Source of the DNA: Corticium candelabrum
Taxonomy: Eukaryota > Porifera > Homoscleromorpha > Homosclerophorida > Plakinidae
DNA: 64,000 bases
Direction: 5' to 3'
NCBI RefSeq assembly: GCF_963422355.1
Contig: NC_085088.1
Span: forward strand, 6,512,014-6,576,013
The notes under the pieces are model-generated. The model saw only the letters and a list, made by a program, of their open reading frames with translations. It did no database searches and was not told the DNA's origin. Positions 20,258 to 34,739 of the stretch are shown one piece after another; position 1 is the first letter of the stretch, and the number at the start of each line of letters is the position of its first letter. The translations under genes and the position numbers were made by a program.

Positions 20258-23171
20258 ACACACAGACACACACTCAGATACCAATGCACTGTTTGTCACT
20301 GTACTAACTCGTAAGCTAGTGTACTCAGCAAGACAAGAAATCGGTAGCGAAATATCATGGTGACTTCAAATACTATGATCCCACGTACATCTTTACAAAT
20401 TTCCTGTATATTATTATCCAAAAAGTTTGAGTTCAGTTTATCAACTCTTTACTTAGTGTTCCTTCAAGTTCGCGTTGTGTTCATTAATACACACACACAT
20501 AGGTACTAGACATAGAAAGAAAAATCATTTTAATCTTACCCATCTACATCCTTAGAAGGAAGTAGAGTATTAGTGCACACATCTGTGTCAACTTCTTGTG
20601 AAGTGCCAAATGGCAGCTAAAAAAATTTATAAATTAAAATGTTACTTCAAATTCTCAAAAAAACTAAACATAAAACATAACTTGCCTGCAAGATAATTCC
20701 ATTCACTGAAGGATCAGAGTTTAGAACATGAATTGTACTGATGATGTCTGCCTGGCTGCAGTTTCCACTCATTTTCAAATGCCGAGTAATTAAACCCACC
20801 TACATAACGTAATACCAGAAAAATGCCATGTTGGCCTCAAACTATAAACATGACTGTACTTGTACAAGAAAGATTTTACCTGCTCTGCTGCCCGTATATT
20901 GCTTCTAATGTAAACATTGGCATCCTGCAAGTCACCCACCTTGTCAACACAAACAGACAATTTACGACAACGCTTTGCAAACAGTAGCAAACATCTCAAA
21001 AAGTACTTGAACAATTGCAAGACAAGGTTGAAAGGCTGCATGCTCCTGCTTAACTTTCTCTATTTCTCCACGTAGGCTCTCTCTTATTCCTCTGCAATGC
21101 AAACAATTACAAAGTTCTCGTGTAATGATGCCTTTTGAAGAATACTGTACAGAAATAACATACCGTATAAGATAAAACATTGGCAGGAATTTATTTTGGC
21201 GGTTTGCTAAGAAATTGACGGACAAAGCATATTGGCGGATTATATTTTGGTGTGATTGGATGGACATCATTGTTTGCTAACTGATATATATATATATATG
21301 TCTTACCATAAGTGGTCATGGAGGAGTTTGTTATTGACAGCTGTGTTTGTGGCTTACATTTCCCTAACTTACTGGTCTCCAACTACTGCCCAGAGATGAA
21401 GAACTGCTGTGTCAGTGCAAAGAACGTGACCCGCGTGAACGTGACAGTCCAGCTTCATCTATAGCCTCATGACCTCATTCATAGACACAACAGAAGGCAA
21501 GCAGGGATTACCTACCATCTTGTGGCCTCATTCGTGTGATGTACGTACTACCGCCACTTTGCCATTAGATAGCTGATCCACGTGCCTGATGACGTCAATA
21601 TATCCTGGTGGCCAAATTAATGGCGGATTTTATATTGGAGGTCGCTGAAAAATCTGTCAATCTGCCAAAATAAGTTCCCCGCCAATATTTCATCTTATAC
21701 GATAATACAACATCAGTGGGGTGACAATAGAAAGCATGCAAGTGAAATATGGTGACACAGACACATGATGGCACTCCTGCTATTTTAAATTATCGAGGCA
21801 TAATTTTTGTAGTGTAAATAAACTACTTCATCAAATTAAAAGAACTAAACCCCTCGAATATTGCAAGTTGCAAACTAGCTGTGTCATGAATTTAGAGCCC
21901 TGTCCATACTGGCAACTGGATTGTCATCCGATTGCAATAAATCCAATCCACATCAGGAGTTGATTTCGATTGCAATCGGTTGAATCCAATTAGAAATAGG
22001 TACCTTCAGCAAAGAACCCACATGTACACATCAGTCATCAGTCACGTGATACCGAGAACCCACATGTACACATCGGTCATCAGTCACGTGATACCAAAAA
22101 ACAGGCGGAGGTATCATAAGTGCAGTGTGGACACTCGCTAATCCGATCAAATTGCGATCCATTCTGGTCTAGTGTGGACAGGGCTTAACTCCATAGTTTC
22201 TAGTTTCATAAACATTGTAAAATCCAATCAAGTAGATGTCAAATTGTAAGTCTGCAGTTATATTCTCTACCTAAATTACATTTCATATGCAATAATTAAC
22301 TCTATCGCCTCATGCTAATACACACAGTTTCTCATTCACTATCATTGACGAGCAAGGTCACATATAATTCAACCCTCTCACACCCACCCTTCGAGCCACT
22401 GATTTCCGTGTTAGCATTGAATGCAATTAATGTCTAGACCTGTCTACCTATCATCCTCGGTATGTAAAAGTGTATGATAACATGCTTGTTGGCTAATAAA
22501 GACCGACCCTAATAAACTTAGTATACTCGCAGAAAAAGATAGAAAAGGATGTGATCACGCTCTACACGCCCATTCATACTGATTGCACAAGAAAACAGAG
22601 AACATTCCAACCTATCAGTATTGTCTACCCAATAGACCATCCGCTGACTACAAACTCGAGCAACATACACCGATCCAGTCAGATCTTTACCTACTAAAGC
22701 GGACTAGACTACTACTGTATCTCTTTCTTTACGCCTCGGCTCCACACCGTACTCCAAAAAATAGTACAGTACTCGCCAGAAGATGGTAAGCTGTCGTAAA
22801 CGGTCGTGTTGCATCCACTAGATACAAAATGTCACCTAATACTACAAGCCGCAGACCGCGCAAACTCTGTATCTGACTACTAGCCACTAGACTGGTCTAG
22901 ACAAGTTAGCGAGCTGCCAAATCATACCGTACCTTGCAATAGCTTTTCCATCCAGTAGCCTGCCACGGCCAATTGTGCTGTCAATTCGCTGTGTACTGTC
23001 AACCATCACGCTACCATCTACTGCATCACGTGATCGAATACGGGGAAGACTGGACAACGTATTTAGACAGCGACTAGTGAGTGTCGTTAAAACTGAACGA
23101 GACACCGTAGAAATCATTTCAGCGAAAAGAGGGGCAGTTACCGACCGCGAGATAGAAGACACCCGACACAT
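65..23171 (-). CDS. MTHFD1L: Mitochondrial C1-tetrahydrofolate synthase (MTHFD1L type), 5' thirteen exons, partial
   Basis: Folate one-carbon enzyme: an N-terminal dehydrogenase/cyclohydrolase-like (D/C) domain followed by the start of the formate-THF ligase domain, which continues beyond the left edge. Exons in coding order: 23171-22933, 21091-21007, 20939-20880, 20799-20686, 20616-20540, 12915-12815, 9560-9424, 6272-6219, 1907-1850, 1795-1703, 980-848, 774-696, 159-65. Reading phases agree at every junction; all introns are GT-AG except the GC-AG intron after 20686. Recognisable segments: [63 protein letters not shown], then [18 protein letters not shown] and [11 protein letters not shown], which match the D/C-ligase linker, closest in wording to MTHFD1L. 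A basic, Ser/Arg-rich leader after either Met (23171 or 23117) looks like a mitochondrial presequence. The D/C catalytic motif Tyr-x-x-x-Lys reads YIRSN, so the lysine is missing, as expected for MTHFD1L, whose D/C domain is inactive in human. The MTHFD1L/MTHFD1 choice rests on remembered family sequences. Confidence 0.88.
404..686. repeat. (CA)n microsatellite with a compound minisatellite
   Basis: Runs of (CA)n are interrupted by three near-identical copies of a longer unit containing TCACACAGTCAGTGGCTAGT, beginning at about 455, 508 and 583. One copy reads CAGCGG instead of CAGTGG. The array sits in the MTHFD1L intron between exons 774-696 and 159-65, ten bases past the splice donor. Confidence 0.9.
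1983..2476 (+). mobile_element. pogo/Tigger-like short DNA transposon with an HTH coding remnant
   Basis: Long imperfect terminal inverted repeats: the left end shares CTTTCAACGGCATGCC with the reverse complement of the right end and the similarity extends about 55 bp. TA dinucleotides flank both ends (1981-1982 and 2477-2478), as in Tc1/mariner/pogo elements. The interior keeps an open plus-strand stretch (about 2220-2355) reading [20 protein letters not shown] and then [17 protein letters not shown], which resembles the Psq/CENP-B-type helix-turn-helix at the N terminus of Tigger transposases. There is no DDE domain, so it is non-autonomous. It lies in an MTHFD1L intron. Confidence 0.65.
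2480..4080. other. Intronic stretch without recognised genes
   Basis: MTHFD1L intron sequence between the pogo-like and Mutator-like elements. The short open frames here show no recognisable domain. A segment near 2500-2620 (GTAAAAGTCAC..., TAGTGCACTCAAA) recurs in diverged form near 6485-6550, indicating an unnamed dispersed repeat. Confidence 0.5.
4084..5517. mobile_element. Mutator-like element (MULE) with multimeric TIRs
   Basis: The termini are inverted and internally repetitive. The left end carries CATTTAATCGCC, CATTTAGTCGC, AGTTTAGTCACC and AGTACACTTA; the right end carries the complements in the opposite order (AAGTGTACTGGCGACTAAAC, CTAAATGACCGG, CTAAATGTC). Each block is a variant of a TTTAGTCGC core. 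Between them lies a minus-strand MULE transposase. I could not find a convincing 8-10 bp target-site duplication. The element sits in the MTHFD1L intron between exons 6272-6219 and 1907-1850. Confidence 0.75.
4310..5430 (-). CDS. MULE transposase, spliced, N-terminally truncated
   Basis: Three exons can be read: about 5430-5261, 5191-4745 and 4689 to a stop near 4310, with GT-AG boundaries and phase-0 junctions. The first exon ends [10 protein letters not shown], the stretch preceding the MULE DDE domain. The second contains [20 protein letters not shown], then [20 protein letters not shown] with the second catalytic Asp (TDFE). The third contains [13 protein letters not shown] and [16 protein letters not shown], characteristic of MULE C-terminal regions. 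No in-frame stop was found across the three exons, but the N-terminal DNA-binding (FLYWCH/zinc-binding) part is absent and no start Met is evident because the first exon runs into the TIR. Probably a recently active internal-deletion derivative. Confidence 0.7.
5989..6186. repeat. (GT)n followed by (AT)n microsatellites
   Basis: An uninterrupted (GT)n tract of about 70 bp (5989-6058) is followed 90 bp later by an (AT)-rich simple repeat (about 6126-6186) that ends only 33 bp from the splice donor of the 54-bp MTHFD1L exon 6272-6219. Confidence 0.9.
6550..6693. repeat. Perfect tandem duplication of a 72-bp unit
   Basis: Two adjacent copies, 6550-6621 and 6622-6693, each beginning GCTCTAAGTACGTGGCTAGC. 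I see no difference between them, so the duplication is recent. Intron of MTHFD1L. Confidence 0.9.
6694..7654. other. Intronic stretch without recognised genes
   Basis: MTHFD1L intron. The open frames present are short and have no recognisable domain. Confidence 0.5.
7655..9002. mobile_element. Two inverted copies of a MITE, 651 and 613 bp
   Basis: Left copy 7655-8305 and right copy 8390-9002 are reverse complements, separated by 84 bp. Each copy is bounded by a variant of CAGGGTTCTCGCTA and its complement. Imperfect flanking duplications are visible for each copy (ATACACT/ATACGTT around the left one, AACATC on both sides of the right one), so they look like two independent insertions of one non-autonomous, hAT-like family rather than one foldback element. 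Open frames in the arms are mirror images and show no known domain. Confidence 0.65.
9985..10875. repeat. Inverted repeat, arms about 130-160 bp
   Basis: The stretch 9985-10145 is similar in reverse complement to 10745-10875. Shared blocks include CGATTGAGTGACAC and AGGTCTGGGGAA-like sequence near the outer ends. The loop is about 600 bp of A+T-rich sequence with no recognised coding content. Probably a degenerate foldback or MITE in the MTHFD1L intron. Confidence 0.5.
10927..11229 (+). pseudogene. LINE-like retrotransposon, C-terminal fragment
   Basis: The open frame contains [36 protein letters not shown] and [19 protein letters not shown]. The same arrangement (HPWS, ATRREERKMIKYEKQLL, PLVFEHFGTWGSEATNYL) occurs at 36150-36420, downstream of a reverse-transcriptase remnant. 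The acidic residues plus the conserved Arg-Glu/Lys-rich helix suggest a PD-(D/E)XK-like nuclease domain at the end of the polyprotein, which is inference. The copy is 5'-truncated, sits in an MTHFD1L intron, and is followed by a CAGACAGA-type simple repeat (11463-11498). Confidence 0.6.
11562..12702. repeat. Large inverted repeat, arms about 390 bp
   Basis: Arms 11562-11950 and about 12310-12702 are reverse complements with scattered mismatches. Both contain CAAGTTGC, AATAGCCTTGCTTTCGAGAA and GACCTGGATCGTTT. The loop is about 360 bp. Both arms keep partly open frames (for example the 12551-12742 minus frame), but none matches a family I know. Either two inverted copies of one short element or a foldback transposon; MTHFD1L intron. 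Confidence 0.6.
12960..13049. repeat. (CA)n, left part of a tract split by a retrotransposon
   Basis: A (CA)n run of about 90 bp directly abuts the left LTR. An equivalent run (18897-18973) abuts the other LTR. It begins 45 bp upstream, in gene orientation, of the MTHFD1L exon 12915-12815. Confidence 0.9.
13050..13229 (-). repeat. 3' LTR of the gypsy element
   Basis: 180 bp, aligned over its full length with 18717-18896. The outer terminal base is mutated (CTACG in place of CTACA on the minus strand). It contains the shared TAGCTATTTATAGTTCCAT segment. Confidence 0.9.
13215..14994 (-). pseudogene. gypsy pol: RNase H and integrase remnant
   Basis: RNase H is open over 14994-14395 ([44 protein letters not shown], then ADALSRI). 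Next come the integrase zinc-binding region (HSLSHPS with CLVCQQSK) and catalytic core ([10 protein letters not shown], then [13 protein letters not shown]), broken by frameshifts near 14270 and 13990. The C-terminal part reads [20 protein letters not shown] and [13 protein letters not shown], the usual end of gypsy Pol in invertebrates; the frame overlaps the 3' LTR by a few bases. Not functional. Confidence 0.88.
14944..15724. mobile_element. Non-autonomous DNA transposon nested in gypsy pol
   Basis: Both ends carry CAGGGCTCGAAAA as an inverted repeat, followed by diverged copies of TCGTCATTTGA. The insert splits pol between the reverse transcriptase/RNase H connection ([13 protein letters not shown]) and [17 protein letters not shown] and GTTTAT flank it on the pol strand, a possible imperfect target duplication. 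No recognisable protein is encoded. The TIR style fits hAT, but the duplication length is not clear enough to assign it. Confidence 0.7.
15740..17790 (-). pseudogene. gypsy protease and reverse transcriptase remnant
   Basis: Protease motif [14 protein letters not shown] near 17785, then, beyond a nested insert, [20 protein letters not shown] (about 16865-16810). Reverse transcriptase follows: [49 protein letters not shown], and the catalytic box as [11 protein letters not shown] near 16130. Frameshifts separate these blocks, so no full-length protein could be made. Confidence 0.87.
16960..17675. mobile_element. Second DNA-transposon-like insert, in gypsy protease
   Basis: About 716 bp of unrelated sequence interrupts the protease domain. 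Both edges carry GGTGGTCGGG/CCCGACCACC in inverted orientation, with weaker matching outside it (CAGGGTTTTCAGAGT against CAATGGTCAAA). The interior repeats phrases such as ACACATGATC and GTGACCG. No target-site duplication was recognised, so the limits are approximate. Confidence 0.5.
17852..18571 (-). pseudogene. gypsy gag remnant
   Basis: Frames include [39 protein letters not shown] and, in another frame near 17930, a Cys/His-rich [18 protein letters not shown] stretch typical of gag proteins of this gypsy group. Separated by frameshifts; no intact gag. Confidence 0.75.
18717..18896 (-). repeat. 5' LTR of the gypsy element
   Basis: 180 bp, TGTAG...CTACA on the minus strand, directly bordered by (CA)n at 18897. 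Roughly one position in ten differs from the 3' LTR. Confidence 0.9.
18897..18973. repeat. (CA)n, right part of the split tract
   Basis: Abuts the 5' LTR without intervening sequence and continues the (CA)n of 12960-13049. Confidence 0.9.
19001..20103 (-). pseudogene. LINE reverse transcriptase remnant
   Basis: Minus-strand fragments read [32 protein letters not shown] (the GxxQGxxxSPxLF box), [13 protein letters not shown] and, at the C-terminal end, [20 protein letters not shown], the usual tail of non-LTR retrotransposons. Many stops and frameshifts. A C11-12 homopolymer interrupts it near 19940. A related copy is at 50760-51228. Confidence 0.8.
20143..20275. repeat. (CACAGA)n and (CA)n microsatellite
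   Basis: About seven CACAGA units grade into (CA)n, then CACAGACACACA variants. Simple repeat in the MTHFD1L intron. Confidence 0.9.
21161..21704. mobile_element. MITE with TACCGTATAAGAT termini
   Basis: Left end TACCGTATAAGATAAAACAT is matched in inverse at the right end (ATCTTATACG), and the inner parts continue the pairing (TTATTTTGGCGG against CTGCCAAAATAA). No coding content. It lies between the first two MTHFD1L coding exons. Confidence 0.7.
21897..22184. mobile_element. MITE with GCCCTGTCCACACT-type termini, copy 1
   Basis: Left end GCCCTGTCCATACT, right end AGTGTGGACAGGGC, with internal mirrored ATTGCAATC/GATTGCAAT motifs. A second member is at 41253-41625. It contains a tandem pair of about 45 bp (ACATGTACACATC, CAGTCACGTGATACC twice). 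Confidence 0.75.
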
Positions 23172-23630
23172 GGATAGAGTGTTTTCAATCGCTTTGGCGC
23201 GAAGCTTACCTGGTCACGTGCTTGATATCCCGGTTATTGTTGTAAAGCACGTTACAAGGCATATTCACTGATCAGTCCTGCGCAAGTCTTGCTGCCTAGA
23301 GATTTTATACCATTGGTGAGTGCTTGCTAAGGACGTATGGGTAGATATTTAGGTACGTATTGCCGTTTTGGATCTGAAACAACGATGCTCTCATCTAATC
23401 TAATTTATTGTAGTAGATCGGGTCTTTTATATTAATTAGTACTTTTAGAACATCATAAATGCAACATTTATTCGTTTCAAATCATGGTCACTGCAGTGCA
23501 GCAATATTTTACGATTGTAGTTAATTATGAACGAATTAATTAGTTGTACTTATCTAGAGTTTGTAATCTCATGGACAGCCTATGCATGAATGATAAGTCG
23601 CAGCAAGCATGTCTTTCTATGGATGCTTGT

Positions 23631-23715
<85 letters not shown>

Positions 23716-23718
23716 GTG

Positions 23719-23801
<83 letters not shown>

Positions 23802-23849
23802 GTGTGTGTGTGTGTGTTTGTGTGTGTTACTCTGTGTGTGTGTGTGTGT

Positions 23850-23892
<43 letters not shown>

Positions 23893-23904
23893 TGTGTGTT
23901 ACTC

Positions 23905-23994
<90 letters not shown>

Positions 23995-24764
23995 TGTGTG
24001 TGTACATTTGAGCCAATCAAACTTGATGACCAGTGTCTATACATGCTTACTTCTGTAATATCTACTATGACTACTTGTAAACTGCAACACACTATTCTAT
24101 AAGCTGGCATTTTTGTAGATGACATCAAGGTAGTTGTAACGTTATTTGATAGACGTATTAATTATTTCAAACAATTTATTGCTGTTTTCTCTAACACTAC
24201 AAGATGTGATGCATGCGTGCTGCACAGATTCCAATTGCTTAATGTATTTACATTTTTCTAACATTTTATATGCTAACAACTTAAGTAACTCTGACAAATT
24301 GATATTTTATGTAAACACGTGTTTGCAGTAATTATTTATTATAAGTAGCAGGCAAAGTATTACAAACTATTTACTACCCTTGGTCCCTTGCATTTGAATG
24401 AGAATGAGTATTTTATAGTGTTGCAATGCATTGTTATCTCACAAGAACACTCCAATCTTGTCATATTTAACACTGACACAAACACCCAGTGATAACCTTC
24501 AACTTATTAGCTCTAACATCTGACATCATCACTGATGCAAGACAACCTCTGCTTTGTCTTGTCTGAGTCATGTAGTCATGAGCAGATGTTTTAGTGGACC
24601 TTGACAGTACCTAGTTCAAGTCCATTCGAAGTCCAGCAATGCATTAGTTTTGTGTCATAAGATGCTATCAACTCTTCTGGGGCTTATTACAGTTACACAA
24701 TGCAGTGGACTTGCAACTGGGATGATGACAGATGTTTTTGTGATTATAGATTAGTGAGATCATC
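23172..24764. promoter_or_regulatory. Intergenic space between divergent MTHFD1L and SMIM12, with a long (GT)n tract
   Basis: The two start codons face away from each other 1.6 kb apart. At 23315 an ATTGGTGAGTGC splice-donor-like site could end a short non-coding SMIM12 leader exon. At 23630-24003 there is a (GT)n tract of about 370 bp with TTACTGTG, TTTGTG and TATGTG interruptions; frames translated through it are artefacts. No TATA box can be assigned with confidence. Shared promoter function is inference from the arrangement. Confidence 0.45.
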
Positions 24765-25052
24765 ATGGTTGTCAATCTGATAGCATCAGCTGCTCGGAAG
24801 TATTTTCCTGTTGTAATGCTTCCTGTTGCAATTGTTGTTGGAGTGGCTGGTTATACAATTGAGCGAAAGTTTAGAAAACAGAAAGTCATAACACGTCCTA
24901 AGACGGTAGCAGAGGAGAGAGAAGAGAGGATGTTAAAAGAATTAGCTGGAGAACAATCTCAAAAACTGCAGCAACCAAGTGTTTTAGAATGGCAGGCTGG
25001 TCGAGGACTGACTGAACGAGAGAGATTACGTGGAGACCAATCAACTGAATGA
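24765..25052 (+). CDS. SMIM12: Small integral membrane protein 12
   Basis: Intact 95-residue frame from an ATG. Residues about 11-33 (FPVVMLPVAIVVGVAGYTIE) form the single membrane segment; the rest is charged (EEREERMLKELAGEQ), as in vertebrate SMIM12, which has about 92 residues with the same PVAxVVGxxGYxxE membrane motif and a following E-R-x-x-R-x-x-x-E-L run. The family's function is poorly known. The coding part is intronless here, and the gene is divergently arranged with MTHFD1L. Identification is from remembered family sequence. Confidence 0.85.
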   Translation: MVVNLIASAARKYFPVVMLPVAIVVGVAGYTIERKFRKQKVITRPKTVAEEREERMLKELAGEQSQKLQQPSVLEWQAGRGLTERERLRGDQSTE

Positions 25053-27559
25053 CACGTTTCTTCAGCAGCAATTGCAGAATTTCTTAATTAAAAGACGTAG
25101 AGACCAGACTTTTCAAGAAGCTGCACTGACCACATTCACATTGTCATCTGTGATAGTTAGAACTGTTTCTCTGTCATGTTAGTGAATATGTGGAGAAAAA
25201 TATGTTTAAGCTTAATGGAATTGTTATGATTAACCTGGCATTCTTAGGGTATAAACTTATACAGTCAGATCTCATTATTTCAGCCAAATTATTACGTGTC
25301 AGAATAATGAGTTCTGAATGTGCTTCTATTTTAGCCACATGCAAGAATGGCTAAATGTTTTCCAGTTATAATGTTAAACATTGAAAATTAGCCTTTGATT
25401 ACATTATGGTAGTAGCCAAATACTTTCCTGGTCATGCTTGCACAAATTTGATTATTAGTACTAAGATGAAAGATGAAGGAGCGTTTGTGCTTGAATATTT
25501 TGTTAGGGACAGACGGACACATGAAGCAACCTACAATGCAAATTATCTGATAAATTAATAGATACTTGCATTATGCAGACTGTAGTGCAGGATGTGTGCT
25601 TCATTTTGGTGGTATCTAAACAAAGGAACAAATGACCTGCCTGTCGGCTATTTTTCTGATTCTAATTATTGTCTTTACCCATCTAACCAAAAGAGTTGTT
25701 TTCACTCTTGCCTGATTGCTTATGGTAGGTTTAACAGTTAGCAATATGTTTTTGGGAATCCGTGACGGATTTGGAAAGGTTTGGCCATGGAGCCAATTAA
25801 GTCTACTTAATGTGGATCCAATGAGAATCTTGGAATTTTTTAAAATTTAGACAAGGCAAAATGTAATATATAGTAATAAGTGTAATAAGTATAGGTTATT
25901 GTATGATTAGCATGCTATATGACTTTTACAAGCACAAGGGATGGAGTTATTGCCCTAGGCAAAGCCGAAAGCTGTAACTCTGCTTCAAAGTGTTGGTTAA
26001 AGCCATATAGCATGCTAATCATACGATAAGTAATTTATACCATGGTCACGTGATGGTGTATATAAGTGAAAGTGTGGTATTATTATAAACTGGAAGTACC
26101 GTATTTCTTTGATTAATTAGATGTCGTGGTGTTTATTTTTAGCAAGCGCTTCAACTGCAGCATTTATTCGAGGGCTGCGTTTATTTGTTAAAGGCCCTCT
26201 ATCTGTGCTTGACGAGTGCCATGCTGTCGGTTCAACATCTTTTCAAGGGAACAACACTTACCTTACTGGTACGCATTTTACAATTTGAGATGTCATGTTG
26301 TGAAACAGTATTCAAGTAGTCTAAAGAAAAGTTTGCCTCACGTATGCCTCTGAAGTTGTAGAATTTTTCCTTCAAAATACGAGCAATAGATGAAATGCGG
26401 CATTTATTCAAGGGTAGCATTTATATTTTTCTGTACTCTCAGGTGTGGCATTTAAACTATGGCGGCGTTTATTCGAGGATGGCTTGTAATCAAAGAAATA
26501 CGGTAGCTTATTGCACACTTACCATGCAATATGTCATCTGCACCATCTAAATACGTGCTCGTGACTTGTCGCACATCACGTCACCATGGTATAAATGTAG
26601 ATAGATTTAGAATTGGTAACAGTGACATTCTGCTGGCAACAGCAGAAGGTCAACTCTTGCACTAATTTTAATTGCTAACTATTTTACTGCTCTCATCATT
26701 TGCTCACAGTGATATGACTCATTTAGATAGTCCCAATATAATATTATAGTCTTATTGCCTGACGTAGTGCATGTTTTTCTCTAAATTGGTTATACGTGTA
26801 GTATGGATGGCTTATTACTTGTGATATGCGTAGAATGATATATCCCCAAAAATCGTCGTGTTCAGTAATAATAAGTTCTGGCTTAATTAAAAAGCACCTG
26901 CTATCATGTGCAGGCAGGCGAATAACACGTGAGGTCGCACAGTGAGCATGGAGGAGGGCTTGGCTTGTGAGGCTAACCCAGCTCATACCATGTAACAGGA
27001 AAGTGTAGCCTTTTAAGAGTATGGATTGATATTTTAATACTTTAGCTAAACTCTCACTCAATGTTAGAGAATAAGAGCTATAGATTGGCTGGTAATGTAA
27101 CCAGTTTCTGATTGTACACACTTCTTTTTAAGTTAAGGCAAATTGATTAATCCAAGGAGGGCAAAGTATTTTGGCCTTTTTCAATCCCATACAACGATCA
27201 TAAAAAGGCCATGCATACCACGTATAACATTTGTCCTTCACATGTCAATGCTTGTAATGTTAACTGTCAAATACTTTGATATCTACTGTGCACGTGCATG
27301 ACTAAGAAGATTTTATAGAAGAATGGAAACTTAAAAGGTTGTTGTAGGCCTCACTTATCTGGCTGCTAGTTGTCTTTTGGTGTAATTGAGACTTGAATAA
27401 AGTTAATTAAAGTGAGATGTTGATCACTCATGCATATAATGCCATCAATAGCAATATAGTGAAGCTGTTATTTGCTGCGAGGCAGAGTGCTTAGTCAAAA
27501 TGACATCACGTAATGATAAACGGGTGGCAGTTATGTACTAGTTATAGTTCAGTTATTCA
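25053..27559. other. Intergenic stretch with MITE-like repeats only
   Basis: Downstream of SMIM12. Contains an inverted repeat (25900-26023: TGTATGATTAGCATGCTATATG and its complement), an outer inverted pair TTATACCATGGT / ACCATGGTATAA near 26035 and 26590, and the nested MITE 26097-26505. No gene recognised. Confidence 0.6.
26097..26505. mobile_element. MITE with TACCGTATTTCTTTGATTA termini
   Basis: TACCGTATTTCTTTGATTA at the left is repeated in inverse at the right end, an exact 18-19 bp TIR. The interior has several GCATTTATTCGAGG-type motifs in both orientations. A related, more diverged member is at 31216-31755. Non-coding. Confidence 0.8.
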
Positions 27560-28355
27560 GTTATTCACTTATAGTTCAGTTGGTAAATTCTAAGAGTGAG
27601 CAACTACAGTGGCTTAGCAAGGTGTTCACGAGCGGGGAGGGGGGCTGTACCATGGATGTTATCATGAGTAAGCAAAAAGACTACACTGTACCTCACTTGC
27701 CGGACCATATACAGATTTGCAAAAGTCACTGGCATAATAAATTTCAATTCCTACACTGAGAGAGACGGCTGAACCCTCCCCCGCTTCCTACCCCGGTGAA
27801 CTAAAGCAATTAAAAAATAACTTCAGAACAACAAGCTATAAGTTGTCGCATCACTTCAAACTACAAAAGATTAGCAATTAAATGTTGCTTTATGTTATAA
27901 TTTTTTATGGTTATAATGTATGGAATGTCAAGTCATTGTTTGCTATTTAATTAGAATATGACCTATTGCATGCTTTTGCAAAGACCACTGTAACAGTTCT
28001 TTTCTGACTTTATTGCATTTTGAGCTTATCAGCTTTCTTGCTAATTAATTGTTGTTTTAACATGTCTACGTAAATATTAAGCTTGATGAAGTGCATTGTT
28101 AAATTCCGTTTCCGCAGTGCCATTTATTGTCACCTAGATTGTAATAGCATTACTTGAATTTGGTCATTTCCAACCAAATGTTCATCTTGAAAAAGTGATG
28201 TTTTCTAGATTTGTGGAAGGATATTCAGAGCTTGCAATATGCTAATATTCTAGAAAAGTAATGCTTGTATAAGTCAAATACAAAATGGCAGTCGTAGGCA
28301 ATAACAGTGTAGCAATTACTAAAATGTGGAGTCTAATAATAACCAAATGATAGAA

Positions 28356-34178
<5,823 letters not shown>

Positions 34179-34616
34179 CTCAGCGCTTTACGCAAGTGGT
34201 TTGAGTTCACGTGATGCATATACATCTAGATTAGATGCCTTTGTGGGTATATCCAACGGGGCAGCTATTGAACGCGCGTACACGGGCAAAGTTGACCGCA
34301 AACAAAAAATTTAATTAATGACCCGAATATACTAAAATATCTTGTCTTTTCGACGTCGCCACTAAACGACACACACCTTGCGTATACTGTCCGAGATCAG
34401 CAATCGGCAGTTTAAATTTGGTGAAGATCCGTTGCGCCGTTCAAGAGAAATTCGCGCGCGAGTGGAGGCAGGTTCGATTGGCAATCTCGTTGTCCCGAGA
34501 GAACTCCGGAAGACGACGACAGCCTCACTGTCGAATTCCATCGACTTGGCGTGCGTGAGCAAAATTTGGTGGCGCTGCGAATAGCCGTATTGGAGATACG
34601 CTCTTACATACCAATA

Positions 34617-34620
34617 CACA

Positions 34621-34672
<52 letters not shown>

Positions 34673-34735
34673 CACGCACGCACGCACACACACACGCACG
34701 CACGCACGCATGTAAACATGCACGCAGGCGCACAC
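34617..34735. repeat. (CA)n / (CACG)n microsatellite
   Basis: (CA)n of about 50 bp grades into CACGCACGCACG units. Alternating purine-pyrimidine throughout. Confidence 0.9.
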
Positions 34736-34739
34736 AGTT

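Noticed and set aside
23544..24128. Open frames of 149-182 residues
   Set aside because: Produced by the (GT)n tract between MTHFD1L and SMIM12.
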